Assembly: GCF_000190435.1 (NCBI RefSeq)
Contig: NC_015152.1
Coordinates: forward strand, 1,122,458-1,186,457
Direction: 5' to 3'
DNA length: 64,000 bases
Source of the DNA: Sphaerochaeta globosa str. Buddy
GTDB lineage: Bacteria > Spirochaetota > Spirochaetia > Sphaerochaetales > Sphaerochaetaceae
A program made the translations under genes and the position numbers. Shown here one piece after another: positions 24,232-31,594 of this stretch (positions are counted from its first letter, which is position 1; each line of letters begins with the position of its first letter). Under the pieces are notes generated by a model. It did no database searches. It was given only the letters and a program-made list of their open reading frames with translations, and was not told the origin of the DNA.

Positions 24232-26442
24232 TTACAGGGATTCGTGGAAGGTGCGGTGAATGACATCAAGCTGCTGTTCTCGCGTTAGCTTGATGAAGTT
24301 GACCGCATACCCGCTGACCCTGATCGTCAGCTGGGGATACTTCTCCGGGTGATCCATGGCGTCCAGCAGCGTGCTCTTCTCCATGACGTTCACATTGATG
24401 TGATGGCCCGTCTGGGCAAAGTACCCGTCCATGAGGGTGGTAAGATTGGCAATCTGCATCCCCGTGTTCTTTCCAAGTGTGGAAGGAACAATGGAGAAGG
24501 TGTAACTGATACCATCTTGGGCGTAGGCATACGGTAGCTTCGCTACACTCTTCATGCTGGCAACACAGCCCTTTTGGTCTCTTCCATGCATCGGGTTCGC
24601 TCCCGGTGCAAACGGTTCGCCTGCTTTTCTCCCATCGGGGGTGGAGCCGGTCTTCTTGCCATAGACTACATTGCTGGTGATGGTCAACACTGAAAGGGTG
24701 GGGATGCTCTTTCGGTAGGTGGTGTGCTTCTTCATTTTCTGCATGAAGGACTTCACCAGGTCCCGTGCGATGGCATCGACGCGGTCATCGTCGTTTCCGT
24801 AGGTGGGGTAGGTTCCTTCGATTTCAAAATCAATGGCCAGTCCACTTGCGTCCCTGATCGGCTTCACCTTGGCATACTTGATGGCGGACAGGCTGTCAGC
24901 CACAACGCTCAGACCTGCAATCCCTCCGGCCATGGTTCTGACAATCGCTTCATCGTGCAACGCCATCTCAAGGCGTTCGTAGCTGTATTTGTCATGCATG
25001 AAATGGATGACGTTCAGCGTATCGATATACAGCTTGGCAAGCCAACCGCTCATCGTCTCAAAACGATCAAGAACCGTGGCATAGTCAAGGTACTCGTCCT
25101 GTATGGGGGCGAACTTCGGACCGATCTGCTCACCGCTTTTCTCATCGCGTCCGCCGTTGATGGCATATAGCAAGGTCTTGGCCAAATTTACACGGGCGCC
25201 GAAGAACTGCATCTGCTTTCCGATGCGCATTGCCGAGACGCAGCATGCAATACCATAATCGTCGCCATAGTCGGCTCTCATCAGATCGTCGTTCTCATAC
25301 TGGATCGAGGAGGTTTCAATCGAAAGCTGTGCACAATAGTGCTTGAAGTCCTGAGGCAGGTTCTGGCTCCAAAGGACGGTGAGATTCGGTTCGGGTGCCG
25401 GCCCGAGGTTGGTCAGGCTGTGCAGGAAGCGGTAGCTCATCTTGGTGACCATGTGCCGTCCGTCAACGCATATGCCACCGATCGATTCGGTGACCCAAGT
25501 AGGGTCTCCGCTGAACAGCTGGTCGTACGAGGGGGTTCTCAGGAATCGGATGATTCTGAGTTTCATGATGAAGTGGTCGACCAACTCCTGAATTTCCGCC
25601 TCGCTGAAGGTTCCTTCCTTCAGGTCCCGTTCAGCATAGATGTCAAGGAACGTGGAAATACGGCCAAGGCTCATCGCAGCACCATTCTGTTCCTTGGTTG
25701 CTCCAAGGAAGGCAAAGTAGAGCCACTGGATTGCTTCTTTGGTATTGATCGCAGGCTTGGCGATATCACAGCCGTAGGAAAGGGCCATTTCCTTGAGCTC
25801 GACCAAGGAGCGGATTTGCTCGCTGAGCTCCTCGCGATCACGAATCACGTCCTCGGTCATTGCATCAAACGTATAGGTGCGCTTCGCTTCCTTCTTTTGC
25901 GCTATCAGGTAATCGATTCCGTAGAGGGGAACACGGCGGTAATCACCAATAATTCTTCCCCGCCCGTAGGCGTCGGGAAGGCCGGTGATGATGCCGCTAT
26001 GGCGGACTTTCTTCATTTCATCGGTATAGACATCGAAAACACCGTCATTATGGGTTTTGCGGTAGGTAAAAACCGTATCCACATCCTCGGGCAGGGTTTT
26101 GCCGTAGGCTTCAAGCTCGGTGTGTACCAACCTGATGCCCCCAAAGGGCATGATTGCACGCTTCAGCGGCTGGTCGGTTTGCAGTCCTACTATCTGTTCC
26201 AATTCCTGGTCGATATACCCGTTTTTGTGACTGGTGATGGTGGAGATGGTCTTTTCATCGATATCGTACATGCCGCCTCGTTGGCGTTCAATTGCAAGCA
26301 AATCCTTGAGCTTGTCCCAAAGCTGCACGGTGCGTTGTGTCGGACCCTGCAGGAAGGAAGCATCGCCATCGTAGGGGGTGTAATGCTCAACGATGAAAGC
26401 TCTCGTGTTGATTTCGTACTTCTGGTCTTCTCTATCGTCCAT
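24232..26442 (-). CDS. pflB: Pyruvate formate-lyase (formate C-acetyltransferase)
   Basis: A 736-residue glycyl-radical enzyme converting pyruvate and CoA to acetyl-CoA and formate in anaerobic fermentation. The catalytic cysteine pair is in GIACCVSAM (near residue 399) and the radical glycine in RVSGYAVNF (near 711). Length fits PflB rather than diol dehydratase relatives. GAGGAAA lies upstream of the ATG. A TGTGAT-N4-ATCACA palindrome sits at -41.5 of a predicted promoter, consistent with control by the adjacent CRP/FNR-family regulator. Confidence 0.97.
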   Translation of the reverse strand: MDDREDQKYEINTRAFIVEHYTPYDGDASFLQGPTQRTVQLWDKLKDLLAIERQRGGMYDIDEKTISTITSHKNGYIDQELEQIVGLQTDQPLKRAIMPFGGIRLVHTELEAYGKTLPEDVDTVFTYRKTHNDGVFDVYTDEMKKVRHSGIITGLPDAYGRGRIIGDYRRVPLYGIDYLIAQKKEAKRTYTFDAMTEDVIRDREELSEQIRSLVELKEMALSYGCDIAKPAINTKEAIQWLYFAFLGATKEQNGAAMSLGRISTFLDIYAERDLKEGTFSEAEIQELVDHFIMKLRIIRFLRTPSYDQLFSGDPTWVTESIGGICVDGRHMVTKMSYRFLHSLTNLGPAPEPNLTVLWSQNLPQDFKHYCAQLSIETSSIQYENDDLMRADYGDDYGIACCVSAMRIGKQMQFFGARVNLAKTLLYAINGGRDEKSGEQIGPKFAPIQDEYLDYATVLDRFETMSGWLAKLYIDTLNVIHFMHDKYSYERLEMALHDEAIVRTMAGGIAGLSVVADSLSAIKYAKVKPIRDASGLAIDFEIEGTYPTYGNDDDRVDAIARDLVKSFMQKMKKHTTYRKSIPTLSVLTITSNVVYGKKTGSTPDGRKAGEPFAPGANPMHGRDQKGCVASMKSVAKLPYAYAQDGISYTFSIVPSTLGKNTGMQIANLTTLMDGYFAQTGHHINVNVMEKSTLLDAMDHPEKYPQLTIRVSGYAVNFIKLTREQQLDVIHRTFHESL

Positions 26443-26487
26443 GGTGTTTCCTCTTTCACACGTTTCTCGTATACTTTTCTTAGCTTT

Positions 26488-26530
26488 GATATACCATGTT
26501 CAAAAAGTTTATACTGTGATTGAAATCACA
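26488..26530 (-). promoter_or_regulatory. pflB promoter with CRP/FNR-type operator
   Basis: Perfect palindrome TGTGAT-TGAA-ATCACA at 26515-26530. On the minus strand a -10 box TATATC lies at 26493-26488, which puts the operator centre at -41.5, the class II activation position. The same site lies 27 nt upstream of the regulator's own start on the plus strand, so autoregulation is likely. Confidence 0.7.
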
Positions 26531-26556
26531 AATTGAGTATTTCACTAGGAGATAGT

Positions 26557-27276
26557 ATGGAAGCGTCCATTCAATGCCAGAGTTGTGTCAATGACCACTG
26601 CATCCGAAGCGTTCCGCTTTTTGCTTCCCTGCAACCTGAAGCGGTACATGCCCTCACTTCCCAAATGGAGCATACAAGCTTTCAGAAAGGGGAAATACTG
26701 ATTCGTGAAGGGGATAGGGCGACCGGCTTCACTGTCATACGGAAAGGAAGCGCCAAAGCCTACCGGACCAATGCTGATGGCAGGGAGCAGATTCTCTATA
26801 TTTTCCCAGCCAACGACTACTATGGTGCACGGTTCCTTTTTACCGAAGAGAGTGTTCCGTATACGGTCGAAGCATTGGAAGAAACCCACGTCTGCATCCT
26901 CAGTAAAGCACAGTTTGCCTCTCTGATTGAGGCGCACAGCTCAGTGGCACTGCAAATCATTGAGGCGATGGCAAATCGGATGAGCCGCCTTGAGACTGCC
27001 ATGCAGAGCATGGGTGGCAGGAATGCTGACTTGAGGATTGCAAGCTTATTGCTCGAGTTCAAAGAGCCGTACGGACACTATAACGGCCCCTATATAGAAA
27101 TAACCCTTCCTCTCAGTAGGGAAGGGTTGGCGAATTACCTCGGATTGGCTCGAGAGACGCTCAGCCGAAAACTGGCTCAATTCGAGAGTGATGGATTGAT
27201 AGAGCAGATCGGGGCCAAGGTGATACGAATTGTGGACCTGCAGCGGTTGGTCAGCCTCTCTGTTATGGTCGACTAA
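26557..27276 (+). CDS. FNR-like oxygen-responsive CRP-family regulator
   Basis: A 239-residue transcription factor with a cyclic-nucleotide-like sensor fold and a C-terminal helix-turn-helix. Cysteines at 7, 10, 15 and 113 are placed much like the four cluster ligands of E. coli FNR (20, 23, 29, 122), so a 4Fe-4S oxygen sensor is predicted. The recognition helix reads ARETLSRKL: Arg-Glu as in CRP and Ser-Arg as in FNR. That fits the GTGAT half-sites found just upstream. AGGAGA precedes ATG 26557. It is divergent from pflB. Confidence 0.87.
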   Translation: MEASIQCQSCVNDHCIRSVPLFASLQPEAVHALTSQMEHTSFQKGEILIREGDRATGFTVIRKGSAKAYRTNADGREQILYIFPANDYYGARFLFTEESVPYTVEALEETHVCILSKAQFASLIEAHSSVALQIIEAMANRMSRLETAMQSMGGRNADLRIASLLLEFKEPYGHYNGPYIEITLPLSREGLANYLGLARETLSRKLAQFESDGLIEQIGAKVIRIVDLQRLVSLSVMVD

Positions 27277-27809
27277 CCGTTCTGCTGAGTCTTCTCATAG
27301 ATAGCCTCAATCTCTTTTTTCCCCATCAGGGCCTGCAATAGGTAGGCAATGATGATAATGCCGGGAATATCCACCAGAAGGCGGGTCAAGGCAAAGGGAA
27401 TGCCTAATGCCGAGAATTCAAAGAGAATCATCGGGATCTTGGTTGTTGACCAGGCTCCGAGGAAAATCAGGACATTTGAGAACGTTACCCCTTTCTTCAT
27501 GAAGACTGCAGCCACGGGAAACGCTCCATACAAAGGACCTGCGGCCGCCGAACCGATGAAGAGGGCCAAGAGAATCCCCTTGAGGCCGCTTCCTTCTCCC
27601 ATATATTTGACCATGGTCTGCTTGGGCACCCAGATATCCAAAAGGCCCAGGAGCACGAAAATCGGGGGAATTATGAGCAGCATCTCCCGAAGCTGGTAGG
27701 CGGTTGTATTGAGTACCTGTTCGCCGAGTTCCCGATTGAAGAGGCCTGTCACCACCAAGGCTACCAATACTACCAAGAAAGAGCGATATCGCTTGAGAAC
27801 TTGCTTCAT
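27273..27809 (-). CDS. Permease, second half of a two-gene COG0701-like transporter
   Basis: A 178-residue membrane protein with four or five helices. GSAAAGPLYGAFPVAAVFMKKG and FLGAWSTTKIPMILFE are typical of the COG0701 permease group (relatives of ArsP), which usually are single proteins of about 320 residues with two homologous halves. The upstream gene supplies the other half and overlaps by 4 nt (ATGA), so a heteromer is expected. The substrate is unknown. The 3' end overlaps the regulator gene by 4 nt, tail to tail. Confidence 0.7.
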   Translation of the reverse strand: MKQVLKRYRSFLVVLVALVVTGLFNRELGEQVLNTTAYQLREMLLIIPPIFVLLGLLDIWVPKQTMVKYMGEGSGLKGILLALFIGSAAAGPLYGAFPVAAVFMKKGVTFSNVLIFLGAWSTTKIPMILFEFSALGIPFALTRLLVDIPGIIIIAYLLQALMGKKEIEAIYEKTQQNG

Positions 27810-28291
27810 ACCAGAACCTCCATGACTTGTCCGATGACAAAGGCAACCAAGAACGAGAAAATGAAAGCAAGGCCGTTGCGATAGAATGCCATTTTTTTGC
27901 CAAAGTAGCGTATCTCAACCGGAAGGGTGACTATGCCGACCATCATCAACGTTGAGATGAAAGCGCCGATTTGCATGTATCCGGCACCTCCGTTGACCAA
28001 AAGAGCGGCAGTAGGGAAGGCAACGAAACCTGGAATCAGGGTGACGGCCCCGACAATGGCGGCGAGCAGGACTCCGAGCCATCCCGATTCAGAGCCGATG
28101 ATTTTCAGAATCATTGCATGGTCCAACAAACTGAGCAGCAGGCTGACCAACAGAATGACGACCAGAAACTGGGGAAGGATATTTTCAAATGCTTTCCAAG
28201 CTTTCACAAGAGCCTTGTGAGTTTTCTGTTTATCCTTCACGAAGGAAAGGATGAGCAGAATGGCGGTGACACTGTAGAGGATGATGTTCAT
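27806..28291 (-). CDS. Permease, first half of a two-gene COG0701-like transporter
   Basis: A 161-residue membrane protein with four helices. It contains PGFVAFPTAALLVNGGAGYMQIGAFISTLMMVG, matching in layout the FPVAAVFMKKG segment of its partner gene, as expected for two homologous halves of a COG0701-like permease. ATGA overlap with the partner indicates coupled translation. No substrate-specific motif is visible. Confidence 0.7.
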   Translation of the reverse strand: MNIILYSVTAILLILSFVKDKQKTHKALVKAWKAFENILPQFLVVILLVSLLLSLLDHAMILKIIGSESGWLGVLLAAIVGAVTLIPGFVAFPTAALLVNGGAGYMQIGAFISTLMMVGIVTLPVEIRYFGKKMAFYRNGLAFIFSFLVAFVIGQVMEVLV

Positions 28292-28516
28292 CAGGTTTGT
28301 TCCTTATGGTATCTATATAACGAATTTGTTTGCCAATGGCAACTATACAGCAATCCTGCAGGCAATCAAATCTTTCTTTATAGATAGAAAAATACCTATT
28401 CTAGTAATTAAGTAGGAATTTCTATGTTGTTGTACACAATTAGCTTGCGTATTTGAAAACCGTGAGGTACGCTTGAATTAGGAAAAGCGTAAAAATTGAC
28501 ATAGTGGAGGTAATGT

Positions 28517-28960
28517 ATGGCAAATGTACAAACGATTCTGGATCAAAAAGGGAAATTAGTTATTAGTATTGGACCTGACGATGCCCTATCACATGCCCTT
28601 TTGAAACTTACCGAGCATAAAATTGGCGCGCTGTTGGTGCTCAATGAGCAGGGTGACATCAAGGGAATCCTCTCTGAACGAGACATTATCCGGCATTTCT
28701 CCAAGAGGCTCGAACACCTGAATACGGCTTCTATTAAGGTGCGGGAAGTGATGACCACCGGAGTAACCTATGTCAAACCGCATCAGAGTTCTGAAGACTG
28801 CCTCCATCTCATGACTGCAGGACACTTCCGTCACCTTCCGGTAGTCGAGGACGATAAAGTCATTGGTATGATTTCCATCGGGGATGTCGTTAAGGCTGCC
28901 TTGGACGAACGTGATTTCCAAATTGGAGAGCTTGAGCATTACATCACAAATGCTTACTAA
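28517..28960 (+). CDS. Stand-alone CBS-pair protein
   Basis: A 147-residue cytoplasmic protein consisting of two CBS motifs (DDALSHALLKLTEHKIGALLV and SSEDCLHLMTAGHFRHLPVV), with the linker VREVMTTGVTYV. CBS pairs bind adenine nucleotides or related ligands and act as energy sensors. GGAGG precedes the ATG. It is followed by an intrinsic terminator, so it is probably a single-gene unit. The partner protein is unknown. Confidence 0.92.
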   Translation: MANVQTILDQKGKLVISIGPDDALSHALLKLTEHKIGALLVLNEQGDIKGILSERDIIRHFSKRLEHLNTASIKVREVMTTGVTYVKPHQSSEDCLHLMTAGHFRHLPVVEDDKVIGMISIGDVVKAALDERDFQIGELEHYITNAY

Positions 28961-28990
28961 GCTCAAAGATAGTTTGTTCAATTTTTACAG

Positions 28991-29019
28991 AAAAGCGCTT
29001 CCCTTGTGAGGCGCTTTTT
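28991..29019 (+). terminator. Terminator of the CBS-pair gene
   Basis: AAAAGCGC and GCGCTTTT form the stem, with a 12-nt loop that may pair partly, then T run. Its loop carries the -35 box of the next gene. Confidence 0.8.
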
Positions 29020-29032
29020 ATCATACTATAAT
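29004..29032 (+). promoter_or_regulatory. Promoter of the DUF438/hemerythrin gene
   Basis: TTGTGA (29004-29009), 17-bp spacer, perfect TATAAT (29027-29032). The start would be near 29039, leaving a 22-nt leader with an AAGGAG site. Confidence 0.65.
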
Positions 29033-29060
29033 AGTAGGAATTATGGTATAAGGAGAAATC

Positions 29061-30284
29061 ATGGACGATAGAAAAATTGCGAGACTGAAAGAAATCATTG
29101 AGAAACTGCATAGCGGAGTCTCCAGTGATGCGGTGAAGATTGAGTTTGAAGCTGAATTCGGCACCGTAAGTGCAGAAGAATTGGCTGCAGCCGAGCGCAA
29201 GCTAATGGAAAGCGGTGCCATCCAAGTGGAGCAGGTGCAAAAGCTGTGTGATGTCCACGCCTCAGTCTTTGGCTCCAGCATAGAGGAGATTCACCAAGGC
29301 AAGCAGGCTGACAAGACACCGGGCCATCCCGCTTTTGTATTCATCCAGGAAAATGCCGGTTTGACTGAGTTCCTCGATACTGAATTCAGTTCTGCCGTAA
29401 TGGCCTACAAACAGAAGAAAAGTGATGATGCTAAAGCCAATCTTCTTTCTGCATTGAAGAGTTTGAGCAAGCTGGACAAACACTATGCCCGCAAGGAGAA
29501 TCTCTTTTTCCCGTATATGGAGAAGGCCGGCATAACCGCCCCTCCGAAAGTCATGTGGGGAGTGGATGATGAAATTCGGGATCTGTGGAAAGCTGCTATC
29601 CATAGCCTCCAAACTGATGGCAGCGTGCAGGAATCTGTGCTGGATAAGCTACTAGAACAGGTGCACAGCATGATCAACAAGGAGAACAATATCCTTATGC
29701 CGATGCTGCAGGGTGTCATGGATGGTGATGCATGGCTTACTGTCGCCCGTGATAGCGCCGATATCGGTTACTGTTTCAACGGTGGCATTGAGGGGGCAAG
29801 CCCTTCAGATGCTCTTACTTGGTATCGTTGGAATGCAAGCATGAGCGGCAAGCAGGATTTTGCTGTGAAGCAGGAGGACAGCGGTGAAATCGTATTGCCC
29901 AGTGGTCATTTTAACCTCGAGGAATTGACTTGGATGCTCAACACGCTTCCTGGTGATGTTACCTTTGTAGGAGTGGATGACAAAGTCCGGTATTTCAGCG
30001 AGGGCAAGGACAGGGTATTTCCGCGGACTCGCAGCATTGTTGGTCGCGAAGTAGCGTATTGCCATCCTCCCAAGAGCCTTGCAGTTGTACAAAAACTGGT
30101 GGAGGATTTTAAAGCCGGCCTGAAAGACAGTGAATCCTTTTGGATCCAGAAAGGGACCAGCTTCATCCTCATCCGCTATTTTGCCGTACGAAACGAGAAA
30201 CAAGAGTATTTGGGTGTTGTCGAAGTGACCGAAGAAATTTCCTCACTGAGGAGTTTGGAAGGTCAGAAGACACTGCTCAGTTAA
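29061..30284 (+). CDS. DUF438-hemerythrin-PAS protein
   Basis: A 407-residue cytoplasmic protein of the DUF438 family. Order: DUF438 helical domain (1-75), hemerythrin-like four-helix bundle (about 95-230; GHPAFVF, HYARKENLFFPYME and HSMINKENNILMPM supply His/Glu ligands for a di-iron centre), and a PAS-like domain (about 280-400) containing VTFVGVDDKVRYFSEG. Such proteins are thought to sense or bind oxygen or nitric oxide. AAGGAG stands 4-8 nt upstream of the ATG. It is convergent with the polyprenyl synthase/NDH-2 operon. Confidence 0.88.
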   Translation: MDDRKIARLKEIIEKLHSGVSSDAVKIEFEAEFGTVSAEELAAAERKLMESGAIQVEQVQKLCDVHASVFGSSIEEIHQGKQADKTPGHPAFVFIQENAGLTEFLDTEFSSAVMAYKQKKSDDAKANLLSALKSLSKLDKHYARKENLFFPYMEKAGITAPPKVMWGVDDEIRDLWKAAIHSLQTDGSVQESVLDKLLEQVHSMINKENNILMPMLQGVMDGDAWLTVARDSADIGYCFNGGIEGASPSDALTWYRWNASMSGKQDFAVKQEDSGEIVLPSGHFNLEELTWMLNTLPGDVTFVGVDDKVRYFSEGKDRVFPRTRSIVGREVAYCHPPKSLAVVQKLVEDFKAGLKDSESFWIQKGTSFILIRYFAVRNEKQEYLGVVEVTEEISSLRSLEGQKTLLS

Positions 30285-30299
30285 GCAGACGAGTTCTGG

Positions 30300-30322
30300 G
30301 GGAGAGTACTGGCTACTCTCCC
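30300..30322. terminator. Hairpin between convergent genes
   Basis: GGGAGAGTA, loop CTGGC, TACTCTCCC: a perfect 9-bp stem between the DUF438 gene and the 90-residue gene. No long T run on either side, so termination is likely but weak. Confidence 0.5.
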
Positions 30323-30594
30323 TACAGCCCTTTTGGTTGTTTCAGCTGGTTGATGAATGCCAAATAGGCATAGATTTGTCCCTGGATCTCCGCATTCTTC
30401 AAAACGCCCCTGCCGCCCCAATCCTGTCCCTCATAGATGGTGAGGTGGTGAAATTCTCCTTCGAGGTCGATTACATTCAGCGGACTTATTTTCTGCCTAG
30501 TCTCCAAATAAAGCAACGTAGTTTCATATGCTTCACGGAAGGCCTGCTCCTCTCCAGTGAGGTCTGAATCGTAATCATTGTGTGTATTGTTCAT
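30322..30594 (-). CDS. Unknown 90-residue protein downstream of the polyprenyl synthase
   Basis: Not recognised. Soluble and acidic; starts MNNTHNDYDSDLTGEEQ with AGGA 6 nt upstream of ATG 30594. The helix-rich first half (EEQAFREAYETTLLYLETRQ) is followed by HHLTIYEGQDWGGRG and a helical end. It overlaps no other gene, follows the synthase by 7 nt and is the last gene of the NDH-2 operon, so it is likely co-expressed with it. Confidence 0.6.
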   Translation of the reverse strand: MNNTHNDYDSDLTGEEQAFREAYETTLLYLETRQKISPLNVIDLEGEFHHLTIYEGQDWGGRGVLKNAEIQGQIYAYLAFINQLKQPKGL

Positions 30595-30601
30595 GCTGTT
30601 C

Positions 30602-31588
30602 CTATACTGATCGTGTAGATAATTTGGTAAAAAGAGTGCTGAGTTGTCTCTCCACCTGGGGGTGTGCGAGGCGCTTGATATCGGAGAAGGCTCTCTTTTT
30701 GTATGATTCTGCAAGAATTTGAGCTTTTTGTACACCACCCAACGATTCAACCAGAATAAGTGCCTGTTTGACGGTTTTTTCCTTCAGAGGAGTCGAAGCC
30801 TGATACAAAAGATCGTGCAACTGTGTTTGTCCGTTTTCTCGTTCCTGCTTCAGCGCATAGATGAGCGGCAGGGTGGGGATCCCGCACTTGAGGTCATTGC
30901 CTGTATGTTTTCCCAACTTTGAGGAACTGCCTGCATAATCAAGGATGTCGTCCTGGATCTGGAAGGCCATTCCCATGCAGTATCCAATTCGATGGCACAG
31001 CATCTGCCTGGTCGGTTCCGATTCCTGCAGTGCGACACCAGCGTAACAACTTAAGGCAAACAGGCTTGCCGTTTTCCCTGCTATCCGGCGCAGATACGTG
31101 TGATGGGATATAAAAAAGTCGCCTTGGCCTGCATCCTGTTCCAGTTCACTTTCGCAAAGCCGACTCAGTGCACGAGAGACAACCCTGCTGTCCATTCCCC
31201 GTTCCTTGCCGCTGGTTAGCATCAAGGCTTTCGCCAGCAGGAAGTCACCGGCGAGTACTGCCTGTTTGGCTCCCACTTTAGCGAACACCGTCGATTTTCC
31301 CCTGCGTTTTGCAGCGGAGTCAATAATATCGTCGTGGACCAAGGAAGCGAGATGAATCAGCTCAAGAATGGATCCGACTCGTATAGCATCCTCTGTTACT
31401 TCTTGTTCACCCAAGGCACTGGTTATGAGAATCAGGGCGGGACGCAACATTTTCCCCACCGATTGCACATGGTCAAGCAAAATGGGGCGGATAAAGCCGT
31501 GAGCAGTAGCCACCGTGCTCTCGATGGTACTGCTTACGTTCATCAGGTTTTTTTTGAGTTCCTGCTCGTCATCCCAGAAATCGGTCAT
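30602..31588 (-). CDS. Polyprenyl diphosphate synthase (isoprenoid quinone side chain)
   Basis: A 328-residue trans-prenyltransferase. The first aspartate-rich motif is LVHDDIIDSAAKRRGKSTV and the second is QIQDDILDY; GKMLRPAL and AVLAGDFLLAKAL are also conserved. Length fits long-chain (hepta- to nonaprenyl) synthases that make menaquinone tails. It lies 7 nt downstream of the NDH-2 gene on the same strand. In Listeria a similar synthase (DmkB) is part of the extracellular electron transfer locus; the same pairing is seen here. Product length is not readable from sequence. Confidence 0.88.
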   Translation of the reverse strand: MTDFWDDEQELKKNLMNVSSTIESTVATAHGFIRPILLDHVQSVGKMLRPALILITSALGEQEVTEDAIRVGSILELIHLASLVHDDIIDSAAKRRGKSTVFAKVGAKQAVLAGDFLLAKALMLTSGKERGMDSRVVSRALSRLCESELEQDAGQGDFFISHHTYLRRIAGKTASLFALSCYAGVALQESEPTRQMLCHRIGYCMGMAFQIQDDILDYAGSSSKLGKHTGNDLKCGIPTLPLIYALKQERENGQTQLHDLLYQASTPLKEKTVKQALILVESLGGVQKAQILAESYKKRAFSDIKRLAHPQVERQLSTLFTKLSTRSV

Positions 31589-31594
31589 GCCTTC

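Noticed and set aside
25339-26523. 394-residue open frame on the plus strand
   Set aside because: Opposite pflB, whose motifs are complete; no ribosome site or domain.
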